Source: Flavobacterium sp. M31R6 (GTDB lineage: Bacteria > Bacteroidota > Bacteroidia > Flavobacteriales > Flavobacteriaceae). Taken from it: a DNA stretch of 64,000 nt. The translations under genes and the position numbers were made by a program. Numbering within the stretch: the stretch's first letter is position 1; each line of letters opens with the position of its first letter. Below are positions 44,969-53,746 of the stretch, piece by piece. The stretch spans positions 1,736,001 to 1,800,000 of the forward strand of contig NZ_CP054141.1 in the NCBI RefSeq assembly GCF_013284035.1. Direction: 5' to 3'. The notes under the pieces were generated by a model. That model had not been told where the DNA came from. It was given only the letters and a program-made list of their open reading frames with translations, and ran no database searches.

Positions 44969-45445
44969 TTAATTTTTTGGCATTGGTGGAGGTGGAGGAG
45001 AATCTTTTGAAATAGTGCCTTGCCAGCTTGTGTACATCCATTTCCCTTTTTCTCTGACAAATATAGCGGTGTATAAAAATTCGACAACATATTTTCCATC
45101 GAAAAAGACTTGACCTCTCCCATTAATAATCCCAACATTTCCATAAACCCTTATTTTTTTGTCAAAGAATTTAGTTGTTCCCATTTCAAACATCTTGAGG
45201 CGTTCAGTATCCGCAAGGCTCTGTTCTTTGTTAGCAACAACTCCGTCGGCGTTAATGGTAAAAAAATCATCAGAAACGTCAGTTTTGAAATAACTGTTAG
45301 CGTGTGTAAAATTTACATTCTGAAACATTTTTGTTTCAGCATCCTCCAGTTCTTTTTTTAAGGATTCAGAAACATTTTTTTGAGCATAACTAATAGGTGA
45401 AAATAGTATAACACACAAAATTAAGAGAAGTTTAAAACCATTCAT
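44969..45445 (-). CDS. Secreted NTF2/SnoaL-like protein
   Basis: This 158-aa protein has a signal peptide (residues 1-21, ending SYAQ). The mature domain has the NTF2-like cone-fold pattern: a helix 'ELEDAETKMFQNVNF', then 'FKTDVSDDFFTINADGVVAN' near 53, 'IRVYGNVGIINGRGQVFFDG' near 98 and 'YTAIFVREKGKWMYTSWQGT' near 127. DUF4440/SnoaL-like proteins bind small ligands or act as weak enzymes. It ends in a proline run, 'SPPPPPMP'. It is isolated from its neighbours, with a 660-nt gap upstream. Confidence 0.75.
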   Translation of the reverse strand: MNGFKLLLILCVILFSPISYAQKNVSESLKKELEDAETKMFQNVNFTHANSYFKTDVSDDFFTINADGVVANKEQSLADTERLKMFEMGTTKFFDKKIRVYGNVGIINGRGQVFFDGKYVVEFLYTAIFVREKGKWMYTSWQGTISKDSPPPPPMPKN

Positions 45446-45703
45446 CGTCTGCGTTTTTAAAGTTAGTTAGTATTAAATCTAAAAGTAAAAACTAAAACTG
45501 TATAAAATGAAAAATAGTAATAGTATAAGTGTCTAGTTTTTAACTGATTAAACAAAATTAATGGATTTGATTTAGAAAATGTATTTTTTGAAAAAAAAAT
45601 AAACATATTAGGTTGATATTTAGTATTATACGGTGAATTTACTTTGTCTGCTTGCTGTAGCCCAGATGTGAGACATGTACATAAAGATTAATTTTTTGCA
45701 AAT

Positions 45704-45741
45704 AAAAAAAGCTACAAATAATGTTTAGTTGTAGGTTTTTT
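45704..45741. terminator. Stray bidirectional terminator-like hairpin
   Basis: A run of seven A, then CTACAA (45712-45717) pairing with TTGTAG (45729-45734), then seven T. The nearest genes start, rather than end, on either side. Confidence 0.5.
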
Positions 45742-45990
45742 GGGTTGTGTATTAGCTTTGTTGCTAATCGTTGCGGGCAGGGATTATAAATCCGCGCAAT
45801 CTTGGTGTACAATTGGAATGGGAAGGTATTAGTGTGATTTAGTTTTGGCTATTCCGAGAATCTGCTCGTGATAGAGGGTGAATTTGCAAAAATGTAAATT
45901 AACTTGTTGTCTTGAGTTTGAAAAAGTAATACCATTCTTGGGTTGTAGAAATTGCTAAAAAGAACAATAAAAATTGAATACTTTTTTTTG

Positions 45991-45998
45991 TACTTTTG
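45991..45998 (+). promoter_or_regulatory. Promoter -7 box TACTTTTG for prfA
   Basis: TACTTTTG followed by C fits the consensus; it leaves a leader of about 100 nt. A TTG at 45974 is closer than usual (14 nt). Confidence 0.5.
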
Positions 45999-46105
45999 CA
46001 AACCGAAAGGAATGAATGTTTTTTAGAAGATAGAAAATATAAATTACAACAGTTCATTTAGCCTTTTGGCAAAAATAAATAGACAAGAAATAAAGAAATA
46101 TACAG

Positions 46106-47182
46106 ATGTTAGATAGACTTCAATATGTAAAACAGCGTTTTGACGAGATTTCGGATTTGATTATTCAACCGGATGTTATCGCTGATCAAAAACGGTATGT
46201 GCTGCTTAACCAAGAGTACAAAAGTATTAAGAACTTGGTTGAAAAGCGTGAAGAATATATTTTGGTATTGGCCAACATAGAGGAAGCCAACGAAATTATT
46301 GCTGACGGAAGTGATGCCGATATGGTGGAAATGGCCAAAATGCAGCTTGACGAAGCCAAAGAAAGATTACCGCAACTGGAAGATGAGATTAAATTTATGT
46401 TGATCCCTAAAGATCCAGAAGATGCGAAAAACGTAATGGTGGAGATTCGTGCCGGTACAGGTGGGGACGAAGCCAGTATTTTTGCAGGTGATTTGTTCCG
46501 TATGTACACTAAATACTGTGAAGGACAAGGATGGAGAACATCGGTTGTGGATATGAACGAAGGTACTTCGGGAGGTTTCAAAGAGGTGATTTTTGAGGTT
46601 ACAGGTGAAGATGTTTATGGTACTTTGAAGTTCGAAGCAGGTGTTCATCGTGTGCAGCGTGTTCCGCAAACGGAAACTCAAGGTCGTGTGCATACATCGG
46701 CAGCGACGGTTATGGTACTTCCGGAAGCGGAGGAATTTGACGTACAAATCGATATGAACGATGTTCGTGTGGATTTCTTCTGTTCATCAGGACCTGGAGG
46801 ACAATCGGTAAATACTACGAAATCGGCAGTTCGTTTGACGCACATTCCAACTGGATTGGTGGCGCAATGTCAAGATCAAAAATCGCAACACAAGAATAAA
46901 GATAAAGCTTTGACGGTTTTGCGTTCTCGTTTATACGAAATGGAATTAGCCAAAAAACAAGCTGAGGATGCTACCAAACGTACATCTCAAGTAAGTTCTG
47001 GTGACCGTTCGGCTAAGATTCGTACTTACAACTATGCTCAAGGACGTGTTACTGATCACCGTGTTGGGTTGACATTATATGATTTGGGTAACATCATGAA
47101 TGGTGACATCCAGAAAATTGTTGATGAGTTAGCATTAGTTAACAACATGGAAAAATTAAAAGAAGCAAGCGAAGTTTTCTAA
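46106..47182 (+). CDS. prfA: Peptide chain release factor 1
   Basis: This 358-aa protein ends translation at UAA and UAG. The GGQ loop is '[20 protein letters not shown]' near residues 225-244, and Gln in GGQ is the methylation site. The decoding loop matches RF1: '[20 protein letters not shown]' near 179 with the PxT-type tripeptide (P-Q-T) expected for RF1 in place of RF2's SPF. The N-terminal helical domain is complete. It has its own promoter and terminator. Confidence 0.96.
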   Translation: MLDRLQYVKQRFDEISDLIIQPDVIADQKRYVLLNQEYKSIKNLVEKREEYILVLANIEEANEIIADGSDADMVEMAKMQLDEAKERLPQLEDEIKFMLIPKDPEDAKNVMVEIRAGTGGDEASIFAGDLFRMYTKYCEGQGWRTSVVDMNEGTSGGFKEVIFEVTGEDVYGTLKFEAGVHRVQRVPQTETQGRVHTSAATVMVLPEAEEFDVQIDMNDVRVDFFCSSGPGGQSVNTTKSAVRLTHIPTGLVAQCQDQKSQHKNKDKALTVLRSRLYEMELAKKQAEDATKRTSQVSSGDRSAKIRTYNYAQGRVTDHRVGLTLYDLGNIMNGDIQKIVDELALVNNMEKLKEASEVF

Positions 47183-47203
47183 AGCTTGCCCAGTTTATTT
47201 TAC

Positions 47204-47242
47204 AAACACTTAATTGGATACAACCAATTAAGTGTTTTTTTT
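47204..47242 (+). terminator. Terminator after prfA
   Basis: AAACACTTAATTGG (47204-47217) pairs perfectly with CCAATTAAGTGTTT (47224-47237), followed by T's. Confidence 0.9.
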
Positions 47243-47314
47243 GTGGTTTATCCATATTAAATGAATTAAAATCTTATTAAAACAATCATAATACTATATT
47301 AACCTTAAATCAAT

Positions 47315-49519
47315 TTGATGAAAAAATCTTTACTATTTTTAATTGTTCTATTTTCAATTGCACAGGCAAATGCCCAATCTTATATGGGTTATATTCCTGA
47401 TAATTATGCAGGAGTGCAGGGAGTACTTTTTAATCCGGCTTCTATTGTTGACTCTCGTTTTAAAACAGACATTAATATATTTTCGACTAGTAGCTCTTTA
47501 AACAATGACTACTATGGTCTAAGTTTATTTGATTTGTCGAAAAGTTCTTATGATGTCAATAAGGAAGGGAAAAGAACACCAACTAAAAATAATGGAGGGA
47601 TTGTTTATTCTGATGTGATGGGACCCTCATTTATGTTTAATATAGCTCCAAAACATGCGATCGCTATTTATACAAGAGCCAGAGCTATCATAAATGCCAA
47701 TGATATAAATGGAACATTATATGATCAATTAAAAGATGGTCTGGATGATGCATCCAGTTTTAATATTAATGTTGGAAATCCAAATGTCGTGGGACATACT
47801 TGGGGGGAAGTAGGAGCATCTTACGCTGCTGTTTTATGGCAAAGTAAACAACATTTTCTAAAAGGTGGTTTTACTGCCAAATATTTAATTGGAGGCGCAA
47901 ATTCTTATATTAATGGAGAAAATGCCACAGCTGCTTTTATTCAGACCAACGATCCTGCAACAAGTAGCTTGATAACTACAGGAAGCCTTACCATCGGAAG
48001 TAATCCGGATTTTATTACTGGAGATGAGGATTTTAAATTTGACCCTAATTCAAGAGGGTATGGTGCTGATTTTGGTTTGATTTATGAGTGGAGACCTGAT
48101 TATGAGTCTTATAATTTGGACAATGCCAAAGCTGTTGACAATAATTTTAGAGACTTGAACAAATATAAATTGCGTTTTGGTTTATCGATAACTGACATAG
48201 GTTCTATTAAATACAATAATTTAAAAGAAGATTTTTATAATATTAACGGGGTGGTTACTCAACAGGATATTGATGATGCTGATAATTTAGGAGATTTTTT
48301 GGAAACTCATTATGGAACTCCTACGACAAGATATTTTACAAAAAAAGCCAATTTACCTACGGTAATGCATGTTGATGCCGATTGGAATATGTATAAGAAA
48401 TTCTATTTGAACTTAAATGGAAATCTTAGTTTAGTAGATAAATCTGCTCTGGGTAAAACGAGTTCTGCAAATACTTGGATTTTGACGCCACGTTATGAAA
48501 CAAGATGGTTTACATTCTCTTTACCTATAAATTATATGGAATATAGCGGAATACAAGTTGGTACTGGATTGCGTTTTGGACCTTTGTTTGTTGGTTCTAG
48601 TTCTTTAATTACTAATGTGTTTTCTAAAGAATCAAAAGCGGCTGATGTTTATTTTGGTTTCAAAATTCCGGTATATGAAAAGAAATTTAAAGATACTGAT
48701 GAGGATGGAATCTTAGACAAAAATGATTCTTGTCCAACTGTTGCAGGTCCTGTTGAAAACAAAGGTTGTCCATGGCCAGACAGTGATGCAGATACGGTTG
48801 TCGATAAAGATGATACATGTCCAACCGTTGCAGGTCCAGTTGAGAATAAAGGATGTCCATGGGGTGATGCTGATAAAGATACTGTTTTGGATAATATTGA
48901 CTCTTGTCCAACTGTTGCGGGGCCTGTTGAAAATAAAGGTTGTCCATGGCCAGATACTGATGGAGATTCAGTGTTGGATAAAGACGATAAATGTCCAAAC
49001 GAAAAAGGATTGGTTGCCAATGCAGGTTGTCCTGAGCTAGATGCAGATAAAGATGGTGTTGTTGATAAAGAGGATGAATGTCCTACTGTTCCTGGACCAG
49101 CAAGCAATAAAGGTTGTCCTGAAGTAACCAAAGAAACGCTAAAAGAACTTAAAGTTCAGGCAAGAGCCGTATTTTTTGTAACTGGAAAAGCGGTTTTACA
49201 AACAGCTGATAAAGGACAAACAGACGGAAGATTGGATGCGATTAAAGAAATTATCAAAAACTATCCAAATGCAAAATTCTCTATCGAAGGACATACGGAT
49301 AGTGTAGGTAATGCTAAAGCGAATCAAAAACTTTCTGAGGCTAGAGCCAAAGTGGTTATGGATGCGTTAATTGCAAAAGGTGTTAATCCAGAAAATCTAA
49401 CGTATAAAGGATTTGGAGCTTCCAAACCTGTTGCCAGCAATAAAACGGCAAAAGGAAGAGCTGAAAATAGAAGAACCGAAGTAATACATGTTGGGACAAT
49501 ATACGAAGGAAAATTATAA
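47315..49519 (+). CDS. OmpA-family outer-membrane protein with thrombospondin type 3 repeats
   Basis: This 734-aa protein has a signal peptide (1-21, ending ANAQ). Residues about 22-455 form a DUF5723-like barrel ('GVQGVLFNPASIVDSRFKTD'). Residues 460-604 are five 29-residue repeats with the D-x-D-x-D-G...D-x-C-P calcium-binding pattern of thrombospondin type 3 repeats. The C-terminal OmpA domain (about 618-730) has 'SIEGHTDSVGNAKANQKLSE' and 'ENLTYKGFGASKPVASN', which bind peptidoglycan. It anchors the outer membrane to the wall, the repeats acting as a calcium-stiffened linker. It is monocistronic. Confidence 0.92.
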   Translation: MMKKSLLFLIVLFSIAQANAQSYMGYIPDNYAGVQGVLFNPASIVDSRFKTDINIFSTSSSLNNDYYGLSLFDLSKSSYDVNKEGKRTPTKNNGGIVYSDVMGPSFMFNIAPKHAIAIYTRARAIINANDINGTLYDQLKDGLDDASSFNINVGNPNVVGHTWGEVGASYAAVLWQSKQHFLKGGFTAKYLIGGANSYINGENATAAFIQTNDPATSSLITTGSLTIGSNPDFITGDEDFKFDPNSRGYGADFGLIYEWRPDYESYNLDNAKAVDNNFRDLNKYKLRFGLSITDIGSIKYNNLKEDFYNINGVVTQQDIDDADNLGDFLETHYGTPTTRYFTKKANLPTVMHVDADWNMYKKFYLNLNGNLSLVDKSALGKTSSANTWILTPRYETRWFTFSLPINYMEYSGIQVGTGLRFGPLFVGSSSLITNVFSKESKAADVYFGFKIPVYEKKFKDTDEDGILDKNDSCPTVAGPVENKGCPWPDSDADTVVDKDDTCPTVAGPVENKGCPWGDADKDTVLDNIDSCPTVAGPVENKGCPWPDTDGDSVLDKDDKCPNEKGLVANAGCPELDADKDGVVDKEDECPTVPGPASNKGCPEVTKETLKELKVQARAVFFVTGKAVLQTADKGQTDGRLDAIKEIIKNYPNAKFSIEGHTDSVGNAKANQKLSEARAKVVMDALIAKGVNPENLTYKGFGASKPVASNKTAKGRAENRRTEVIHVGTIYEGKL
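48692..49126 (+). repeat. Five tandem 87-nt units coding for TSP3 calcium repeats
   Basis: Each unit codes for 29 residues from D-x-D to the residue after G-C-P. Units 1-3 are nearly the same ('CPTVAGPVENKGCPW'); units 4-5 have diverged. Confidence 0.85.
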
Positions 49520-49531
49520 TTTTTTAATTCT

Positions 49532-49567
49532 AAAAAAAGCCGTTCTTAATTGAATGGCTTTTTTTAT
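49532..49567 (+). terminator. Terminator after the OmpA-family gene
   Basis: AAGCCGTTC (49537-49545) pairs with GAATGGCTT (49552-49560, one G-U) and T's follow. Confidence 0.8.
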
Positions 49568-49632
49568 TTTTGCATGCCGCTAAGAATAAAATTATTTCCC
49601 ATAAATAAATAGTGATTTAAAAATAAATAGAG

Positions 49633-50487
49633 ATGACAACACAAGAATTAATCCAACAAATTAAAATTAAAAAATCATTTCTATGCGTAGGTTTAGATGT
49701 GGATTTAAATAAAATTCCAAAGCATTTATTGGAATTGGAAGATCCTATTTTTGAATTTAACAAAGCTATTATTGATGCTACCCATGATTTGGCTGTGGCG
49801 TATAAACCCAATATTGCATTCTTTGAAGCATACGGAATAAAAGGATGGATGTCATTGCAAAAGACTATTAATTATATCAATGAAAAGCATCCTGAAATTT
49901 TTACGATTGCCGATGCCAAAAGAGGCGATATCGGTAATACTTCATCGATGTATGCCAAAGCTTTTTTTGAAGATTTAAATTTTGACAGTGTAACAGTTGC
50001 TCCTTATATGGGGAAAGATTCAGTTGAGCCTTTTCTAGCTTTTGAAAACAAACATACCATTATGTTGGCGTTGACATCAAATGAAGGTGCTTTTGATTTT
50101 CAAACCTTAATTGTTAATGGAACCCGAGGCGAAGCCGAACGGAGCGAAGCTAAAGAATTGTACAAACATGTATTGGAAACATCCAAAACTTGGAAGAATT
50201 CTGAAAATCTAATGTACGTAGTTGGCGCTACTAAAGCTGAATATTTTACCGAAGTTCGTAAAATTGTCCCTGACAGTTTCTTGCTTGTTCCTGGTGTTGG
50301 TGCACAAGGCGGAAGTCTTTCTGAAGTATGCAAATACGGAATGAATGACAATGTTGGATTGCTAATCAATTCTTCACGCGCCATTATTTATGCTTCGAAT
50401 GGAACTGATTTTGCAGATGTAGCCAGAAACGAAGCCTTGAAAATGCAACAAGAGATGGAGGAAATTTTAAAGGGTTTAAATGTTTAA
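49633..50487 (+). CDS. pyrF: Orotidine 5'-phosphate decarboxylase (long form) with an in-frame repeat insert
   Basis: This 284-aa enzyme makes UMP from OMP. It belongs to the longer PyrF type: '[20 protein letters not shown]' near residue 15, the Asp-Lys-Asp tetrad region '[20 protein letters not shown]' near 94, '[10 protein letters not shown]' near 196 and '[12 protein letters not shown]' near 215. Residues about 164-173 ([10 protein letters not shown]) are encoded by a 29-nt GC-rich stretch that aligns with an insert elsewhere in this window, so they look like an added surface loop. The frame is kept and the catalytic motifs are intact, so the enzyme is probably active. Confidence 0.93.
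   Translation: MTTQELIQQIKIKKSFLCVGLDVDLNKIPKHLLELEDPIFEFNKAIIDATHDLAVAYKPNIAFFEAYGIKGWMSLQKTINYINEKHPEIFTIADAKRGDIGNTSSMYAKAFFEDLNFDSVTVAPYMGKDSVEPFLAFENKHTIMLALTSNEGAFDFQTLIVNGTRGEAERSEAKELYKHVLETSKTWKNSENLMYVVGATKAEYFTEVRKIVPDSFLLVPGVGAQGGSLSEVCKYGMNDNVGLLINSSRAIIYASNGTDFADVARNEALKMQQEMEEILKGLNV
50122..50150. repeat. GC-rich mini-element inside pyrF
   Basis: ACCCGAGGCGAAGCCGAACG followed by GAGCGAAGC. It aligns with 24147-24173 with only small gaps and is much GC-richer than the rest of the gene. Confidence 0.65.
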
Positions 50488-50551
50488 GAGTTTAATTCGT
50501 TTAAAAGTATAAAACTATTTAAACTTTAAACAAAATTAAACAATTCTTAAA

Positions 50552-51346
50552 ATGAAACAATTAACGGACCAACTCGGTATTACCCACACTTTTGATTCTT
50601 CTCCCAAGCGAATCGTTTCTCTTGTGCCTTCCCAAACCGAATTGTTATATGATTTGGGTTTGGAAGACAGAATAGTGGGAATTACCAAGTTTTGTGTGCA
50701 TCCCTATCATTTTAAATCTACAAAAAAAATCGTAGGCGGAACAAAGAAAGTGCATTATGATAAAATCCGTTCGTTGGAACCGGACATTATCATTTGCAAC
50801 AAAGAGGAGAATACCCATGAAATGGTCGAAGAGTTGCGTAAAATTTGCCCAGTTTGGGTAACCAATATTGTTACTATCGAAGATAACTTTCAAATGATAA
50901 CCGACTTTGGTCAGATATTTGATAAGAGAACAGAAGCTAGGAAATGGAATGATAAATTGGCTTTTGCCTTGAGCGATTTTAAAAATTTCATCAATGATAT
51001 TCCGATTAAGAAAGTGGCTTATTTTATTTGGAAAGACCCTTACATGGTAGTGGGTTCGGGAACTTTTATAGATGAATTATTAAAGTTGAATCATTTTCAA
51101 AATCATTTTGCTTCAAAAGAACGATATCCTGAAATTGAACTTGAAAAAATGGAAACGGAAGGTGATTTGGATTTGATTTTGCTCTCATCAGAGCCGTTTC
51201 CTTTTAAAGCGGCGGACGGTTATGAAATTGCCAAATCTACCCATAATGCCCAAGCCGTTTTGGTGGACGGAGAAATGTTTTCCTGGTACGGAAGCCGATT
51301 GCTTAAGGCCTTTGATTATTTTAAATATTTGCATAAGAGCATTTAA
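50552..51346 (+). CDS. BtuF-like periplasmic-binding-fold protein without signal peptide
   Basis: This 264-aa protein has the two-lobed helical-backbone metal-receptor fold: 'FDSSPKRIVSLVPSQTELLY' near residue 15, 'LGLEDRIVGITKFCVHP' near 36, 'SLEPDIIICNKEENTHEMV' near 75 and 'MVVGSGTFIDELLKLN' near 167. Relatives bind cobalamin or iron-siderophores for ABC importers. No signal peptide is visible, and no earlier start was found, so the protein may be cytoplasmic. No transporter genes are adjacent. It lies 64 nt after pyrF. Confidence 0.8.
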   Translation: MKQLTDQLGITHTFDSSPKRIVSLVPSQTELLYDLGLEDRIVGITKFCVHPYHFKSTKKIVGGTKKVHYDKIRSLEPDIIICNKEENTHEMVEELRKICPVWVTNIVTIEDNFQMITDFGQIFDKRTEARKWNDKLAFALSDFKNFINDIPIKKVAYFIWKDPYMVVGSGTFIDELLKLNHFQNHFASKERYPEIELEKMETEGDLDLILLSSEPFPFKAADGYEIAKSTHNAQAVLVDGEMFSWYGSRLLKAFDYFKYLHKSI

Positions 51347-51351
51347 TTTTA

Positions 51352-51418
51352 ACCGTATAAGAAATATAAGTTCATTTAAGTAGGATGTAAAAACGATAAC
51401 TTATATTTCTTATATGGT
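51352..51418. repeat. 21-bp inverted repeat with 25-nt loop
   Basis: The left arm 51352-51372 (ACCGTATAAGAAATATAAGT then T) matches the reverse complement of the right arm 51398-51418 at 20 of 21 positions. No T run follows. It lies 5 nt after the BtuF-like stop. Confidence 0.8.
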
Positions 51419-51496
51419 AAACTTTTTGTGCTTTTCTAATGTTTCGGGATATTTTGTTTTTTTAGATGATAGTAAAAAAAGCAAAATGTTTCCCTT

Positions 51497-51587
51497 TAGC
51501 CCCGGGTGAAGTGGAAATCCTCCCGATTTTTATTCGGGAGATTGTAACGGAAAACGGGACGATGTTTCTAAAAATGCCTAATCTTTC
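51497..51587. repeat. REP-like stem-loop element, copy 2
   Basis: Shares TAGCCCCG, CGGGACGATGTT and CCTAATCTTTC with copy 1 at 14395-14492 in the same order. The central hairpin here is CTCCCGA-TTTTTAT-TCGGGAG, different from copy 1. Nothing coding is seen in 51419-51704. Confidence 0.65.
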
Positions 51588-51676
51588 TGCTCCAAATCAA
51601 TAATCGAATTCAGATAAAAATGTCTTGAAAGTCGCTTGAGAACACCCAGAAATCTAAATTAAGTCTGAAAAAGAAC

Positions 51677-51684
51677 TATATTTG
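51677..51684 (+). promoter_or_regulatory. Promoter -7 box TATATTTG for the hydrolase gene
   Basis: TATATTTG followed by CC, ending 20 nt before the GTG start. Confidence 0.5.
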
Positions 51685-51704
51685 CCAAATAAAAAAAAAG
51701 CTAA

Positions 51705-52490
51705 GTGATTAACTATACAGTATATAAGAACGAGAACAGCGATCAATGGGTCACTTTTGTGCATGGCGCTGGAGGAAGTTCATCCATTTGGTTTAAACAA
51801 ATCAGGGATTTCAAAAAAGACTACAATATTTTGTTGTTGGATTTGAGAGGTCATGGAGAATCCAAAACAACTTTGAAAACGGCCTTCAAACAGAAATATA
51901 CTTTTTCGGCTTTAGCCAATGATATTCTGGAAGTTTTGGATCATCTTAAAATTGAAAAATCACATTTTGTTGGAATTTCATTAGGAACAATCCTCATCAG
52001 ACAATTGGCAGAAATGTATCCGGATAGAGTGCAAAGTATGATTCTGGGTGGAGCCATCTTAAAAATGAATTTCCGTTCCCAGATATTAATGCGTTTAGGA
52101 AACACTTTTAAATATGTATTGCCTTATTTGGTTTTGTATAAGTTTTTTGCTTTTGTTATAATGCCTAAAAAAAGTCACAAGCAATCACGATCACTTTTTA
52201 TAAATGAAGCCAAGAAATTATATCAAAAAGAATTTATCAAGTGGTTTAAATTGACTGCTGAGATAAATCCAGTACTAAAGTGGTTCCGTCAGGTTGAATT
52301 GAATATCCCTACGCTTTATGTTATGGGAGAAGAAGATTATATGTTTTTGCCGTCAGTTCGTAAAGTTGTCGAAAGCCATTATAAATCATCCAAGTTATTC
52401 GTAATTGAAAATTGTGGACATGTGGTCAATGTAGAACAGCCTAATGCTTTTAATTCAGCTGTTTTGTCTTTTATACATAGGGCCAAATAA
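51705..52490 (+). CDS. Alpha/beta hydrolase
   Basis: This 261-aa protein has the alpha/beta-hydrolase landmarks: oxyanion loop 'FVHGAGGSSSIWF' near residue 18, 'LLLDLRGHGESKTT' near 44, nucleophile Ser in 'FVGISLGTILI' near 92, acid in 'MGEEDYMFLP' near 206 and 'ENCGHVVNVEQP' near 236 with the catalytic His. The start is GTG at 51705, the only start codon before the conserved region. Substrate unknown; small esters or epoxides are possible. It has its own promoter. Confidence 0.88.
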   Translation: MINYTVYKNENSDQWVTFVHGAGGSSSIWFKQIRDFKKDYNILLLDLRGHGESKTTLKTAFKQKYTFSALANDILEVLDHLKIEKSHFVGISLGTILIRQLAEMYPDRVQSMILGGAILKMNFRSQILMRLGNTFKYVLPYLVLYKFFAFVIMPKKSHKQSRSLFINEAKKLYQKEFIKWFKLTAEINPVLKWFRQVELNIPTLYVMGEEDYMFLPSVRKVVESHYKSSKLFVIENCGHVVNVEQPNAFNSAVLSFIHRAK

Positions 52491-52512
52491 AATCAAACTT
52501 ATTCTAAATAAA

Positions 52513-52545
52513 AAATGCCTGCACCATATAGATGCAGGCAATTTT
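52513..52545. terminator. Terminator after the alpha/beta hydrolase gene
   Basis: TGCCTGCA (52516-52523) pairs with TGCAGGCA (52533-52540), with A's before and T's after. The AT-rich region 52546-52830 holds no gene. Confidence 0.75.
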
Positions 52546-52830
52546 ATAACTAACCAAAACCAAAGTAATAAATAACCAGTTTATTACATTGCAAAGATCA
52601 GCATAATGTTTATTTTTTGTTGTTAAGGAACTGTTATTACTTTTTCTTGAAAAGTTAAGTTTTGTATTTTAATTTTAACACATTAAAATTTTGATTTTTC
52701 AAAAACAGAACTAATTGATTATCAGTATTTTTTTGATTTGGTTTAAGATTGACATTTTTGAATTTTAAAAAAGCATAAAAATCACTTTAGCTATTGTTAT
52801 TTAAATTGATATTGCCATTGTGACCCAATC

Positions 52831-53553
52831 TTACTTCTTGTCCTGTAAAGCAAAAACTTTTTTCAACACATCCGAAGTTCTGGCATTCAAATTGGTTCGG
52901 ATGTTTTTTTCTTCAACAGTAATCATTTTGAAAACTCCTTCCAATGCTTTTTTGGTTATGTAATCCGTAAGGTCTGGATTTACTTTGGTAACAAACGGTA
53001 TGGTGTTGTATTGCTTAATTATATTTGACCAAATCACATCAGCTCCAACCTTACCAATCGATTGTTGAACCACTGGGTTAAACTTGGCGTAAAGCGGTGT
53101 TTCTGTTGATGACTGCAAATAAACCGTTGCGGCATTTTCTTTACCCAGCAAAATACTTTTGGCATCGGTTATAGTGATATTTTTGATAGCCGAAACAAAT
53201 ATGGGTGTTGCTTCTTTTACAGCATCTTCAGCGGCTCTGTTCATAGCTAATATTCCTTGATCGGCCAATTTTGACATTCCCATCTTTCTCAGCGTTCTGT
53301 CCAGTTTGGCTAATTCTTCGGGCATTAGAATTTTAACTGCATCATTTTTATAAAAACCATCGGTAGCAGTAAGTTTTGATACTTGTACGGTAACCCCTTT
53401 GTTAAGGGCTTCTTTTAGACCAGCAGCTATATCTAAGCTATTATTTGATTTCGTTACAGCATTGATTTTTTCGGATGCTTTTGTCAGTATGTCTTTGAAT
53501 TGTGCATTGCTGATTGCAGGTAGGATAAGGAATAGGAATAGGGCCTTTTTCAT
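52831..53553 (-). CDS. Secreted DUF4197 protein
   Basis: This 240-aa protein starts at ATG 53551-53553 (signal peptide MKKALFLFLILPAISNAQ); the frame is open 32 codons further but that part is non-conserved. The DUF4197 pattern follows: 'AAGLKEALNKGVTVQVSKLT', 'FYKNDAVKILMPEELAKLDR', 'MNRAAEDAVKEATPIFVSAI' and 'TDYITKKALEGVFKMITVEE'. It is mostly helical and probably periplasmic. Function unknown. It is divergent from the VOC gene and convergent with the hydrolase. Confidence 0.88.
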   Translation of the reverse strand: MKKALFLFLILPAISNAQFKDILTKASEKINAVTKSNNSLDIAAGLKEALNKGVTVQVSKLTATDGFYKNDAVKILMPEELAKLDRTLRKMGMSKLADQGILAMNRAAEDAVKEATPIFVSAIKNITITDAKSILLGKENAATVYLQSSTETPLYAKFNPVVQQSIGKVGADVIWSNIIKQYNTIPFVTKVNPDLTDYITKKALEGVFKMITVEEKNIRTNLNARTSDVLKKVFALQDKK

Positions 53554-53670
53554 TTTATTTTTAATTTTTTTCAAAAGTAGACAAACAATATTTACTAATG
53601 AAAAGCAATTTCCCAATGAAATGCTAAAAATGATAGACATCGTTTGCAATAATCGCTTGGTTTTATTTAT

Positions 53671-53719
53671 TATATTTGTAATGTGTTGAAAAATAGATGT
53701 TTGTGTTTTTTTTTTTTTT
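53671..53719 (+). promoter_or_regulatory. VOC-gene promoter with a 14-T tract in the leader
   Basis: TATATTTG at 53671-53678 is a -7 box; 14 consecutive T at 53706-53719 lie between it and the ATG at 53747, within the expected mRNA leader. Confidence 0.5.
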
Positions 53720-53746
53720 GAGTTGGAATAATTGCAATTTTAAAAA

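Larger units (their letters stand above)
45446..46105. other. 660-nt intergenic stretch without a gene
   Basis: No supported coding sequence. It holds a terminator-like hairpin at 45704-45741 not attached to any gene, a GC-richer string 'gcgggcagggattataaatccgcgc' (about 45773-45797) that can fold, and the prfA promoter near its end. Confidence 0.6.

Noticed and set aside
46106..47182. Release factor 2 instead of 1
   Set aside because: No programmed frameshift and the tripeptide region fits RF1 (P-x-T), not SPF.
48649..49131. Long antisense frames opposite the TSP3 repeats
   Set aside because: They are shadows of the tandem repeats; the protein is a low-complexity mirror of the sense repeats.
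53554..53649. Longer start for the DUF4197 gene
   Set aside because: It would bury the signal peptide 32 residues inside the protein.
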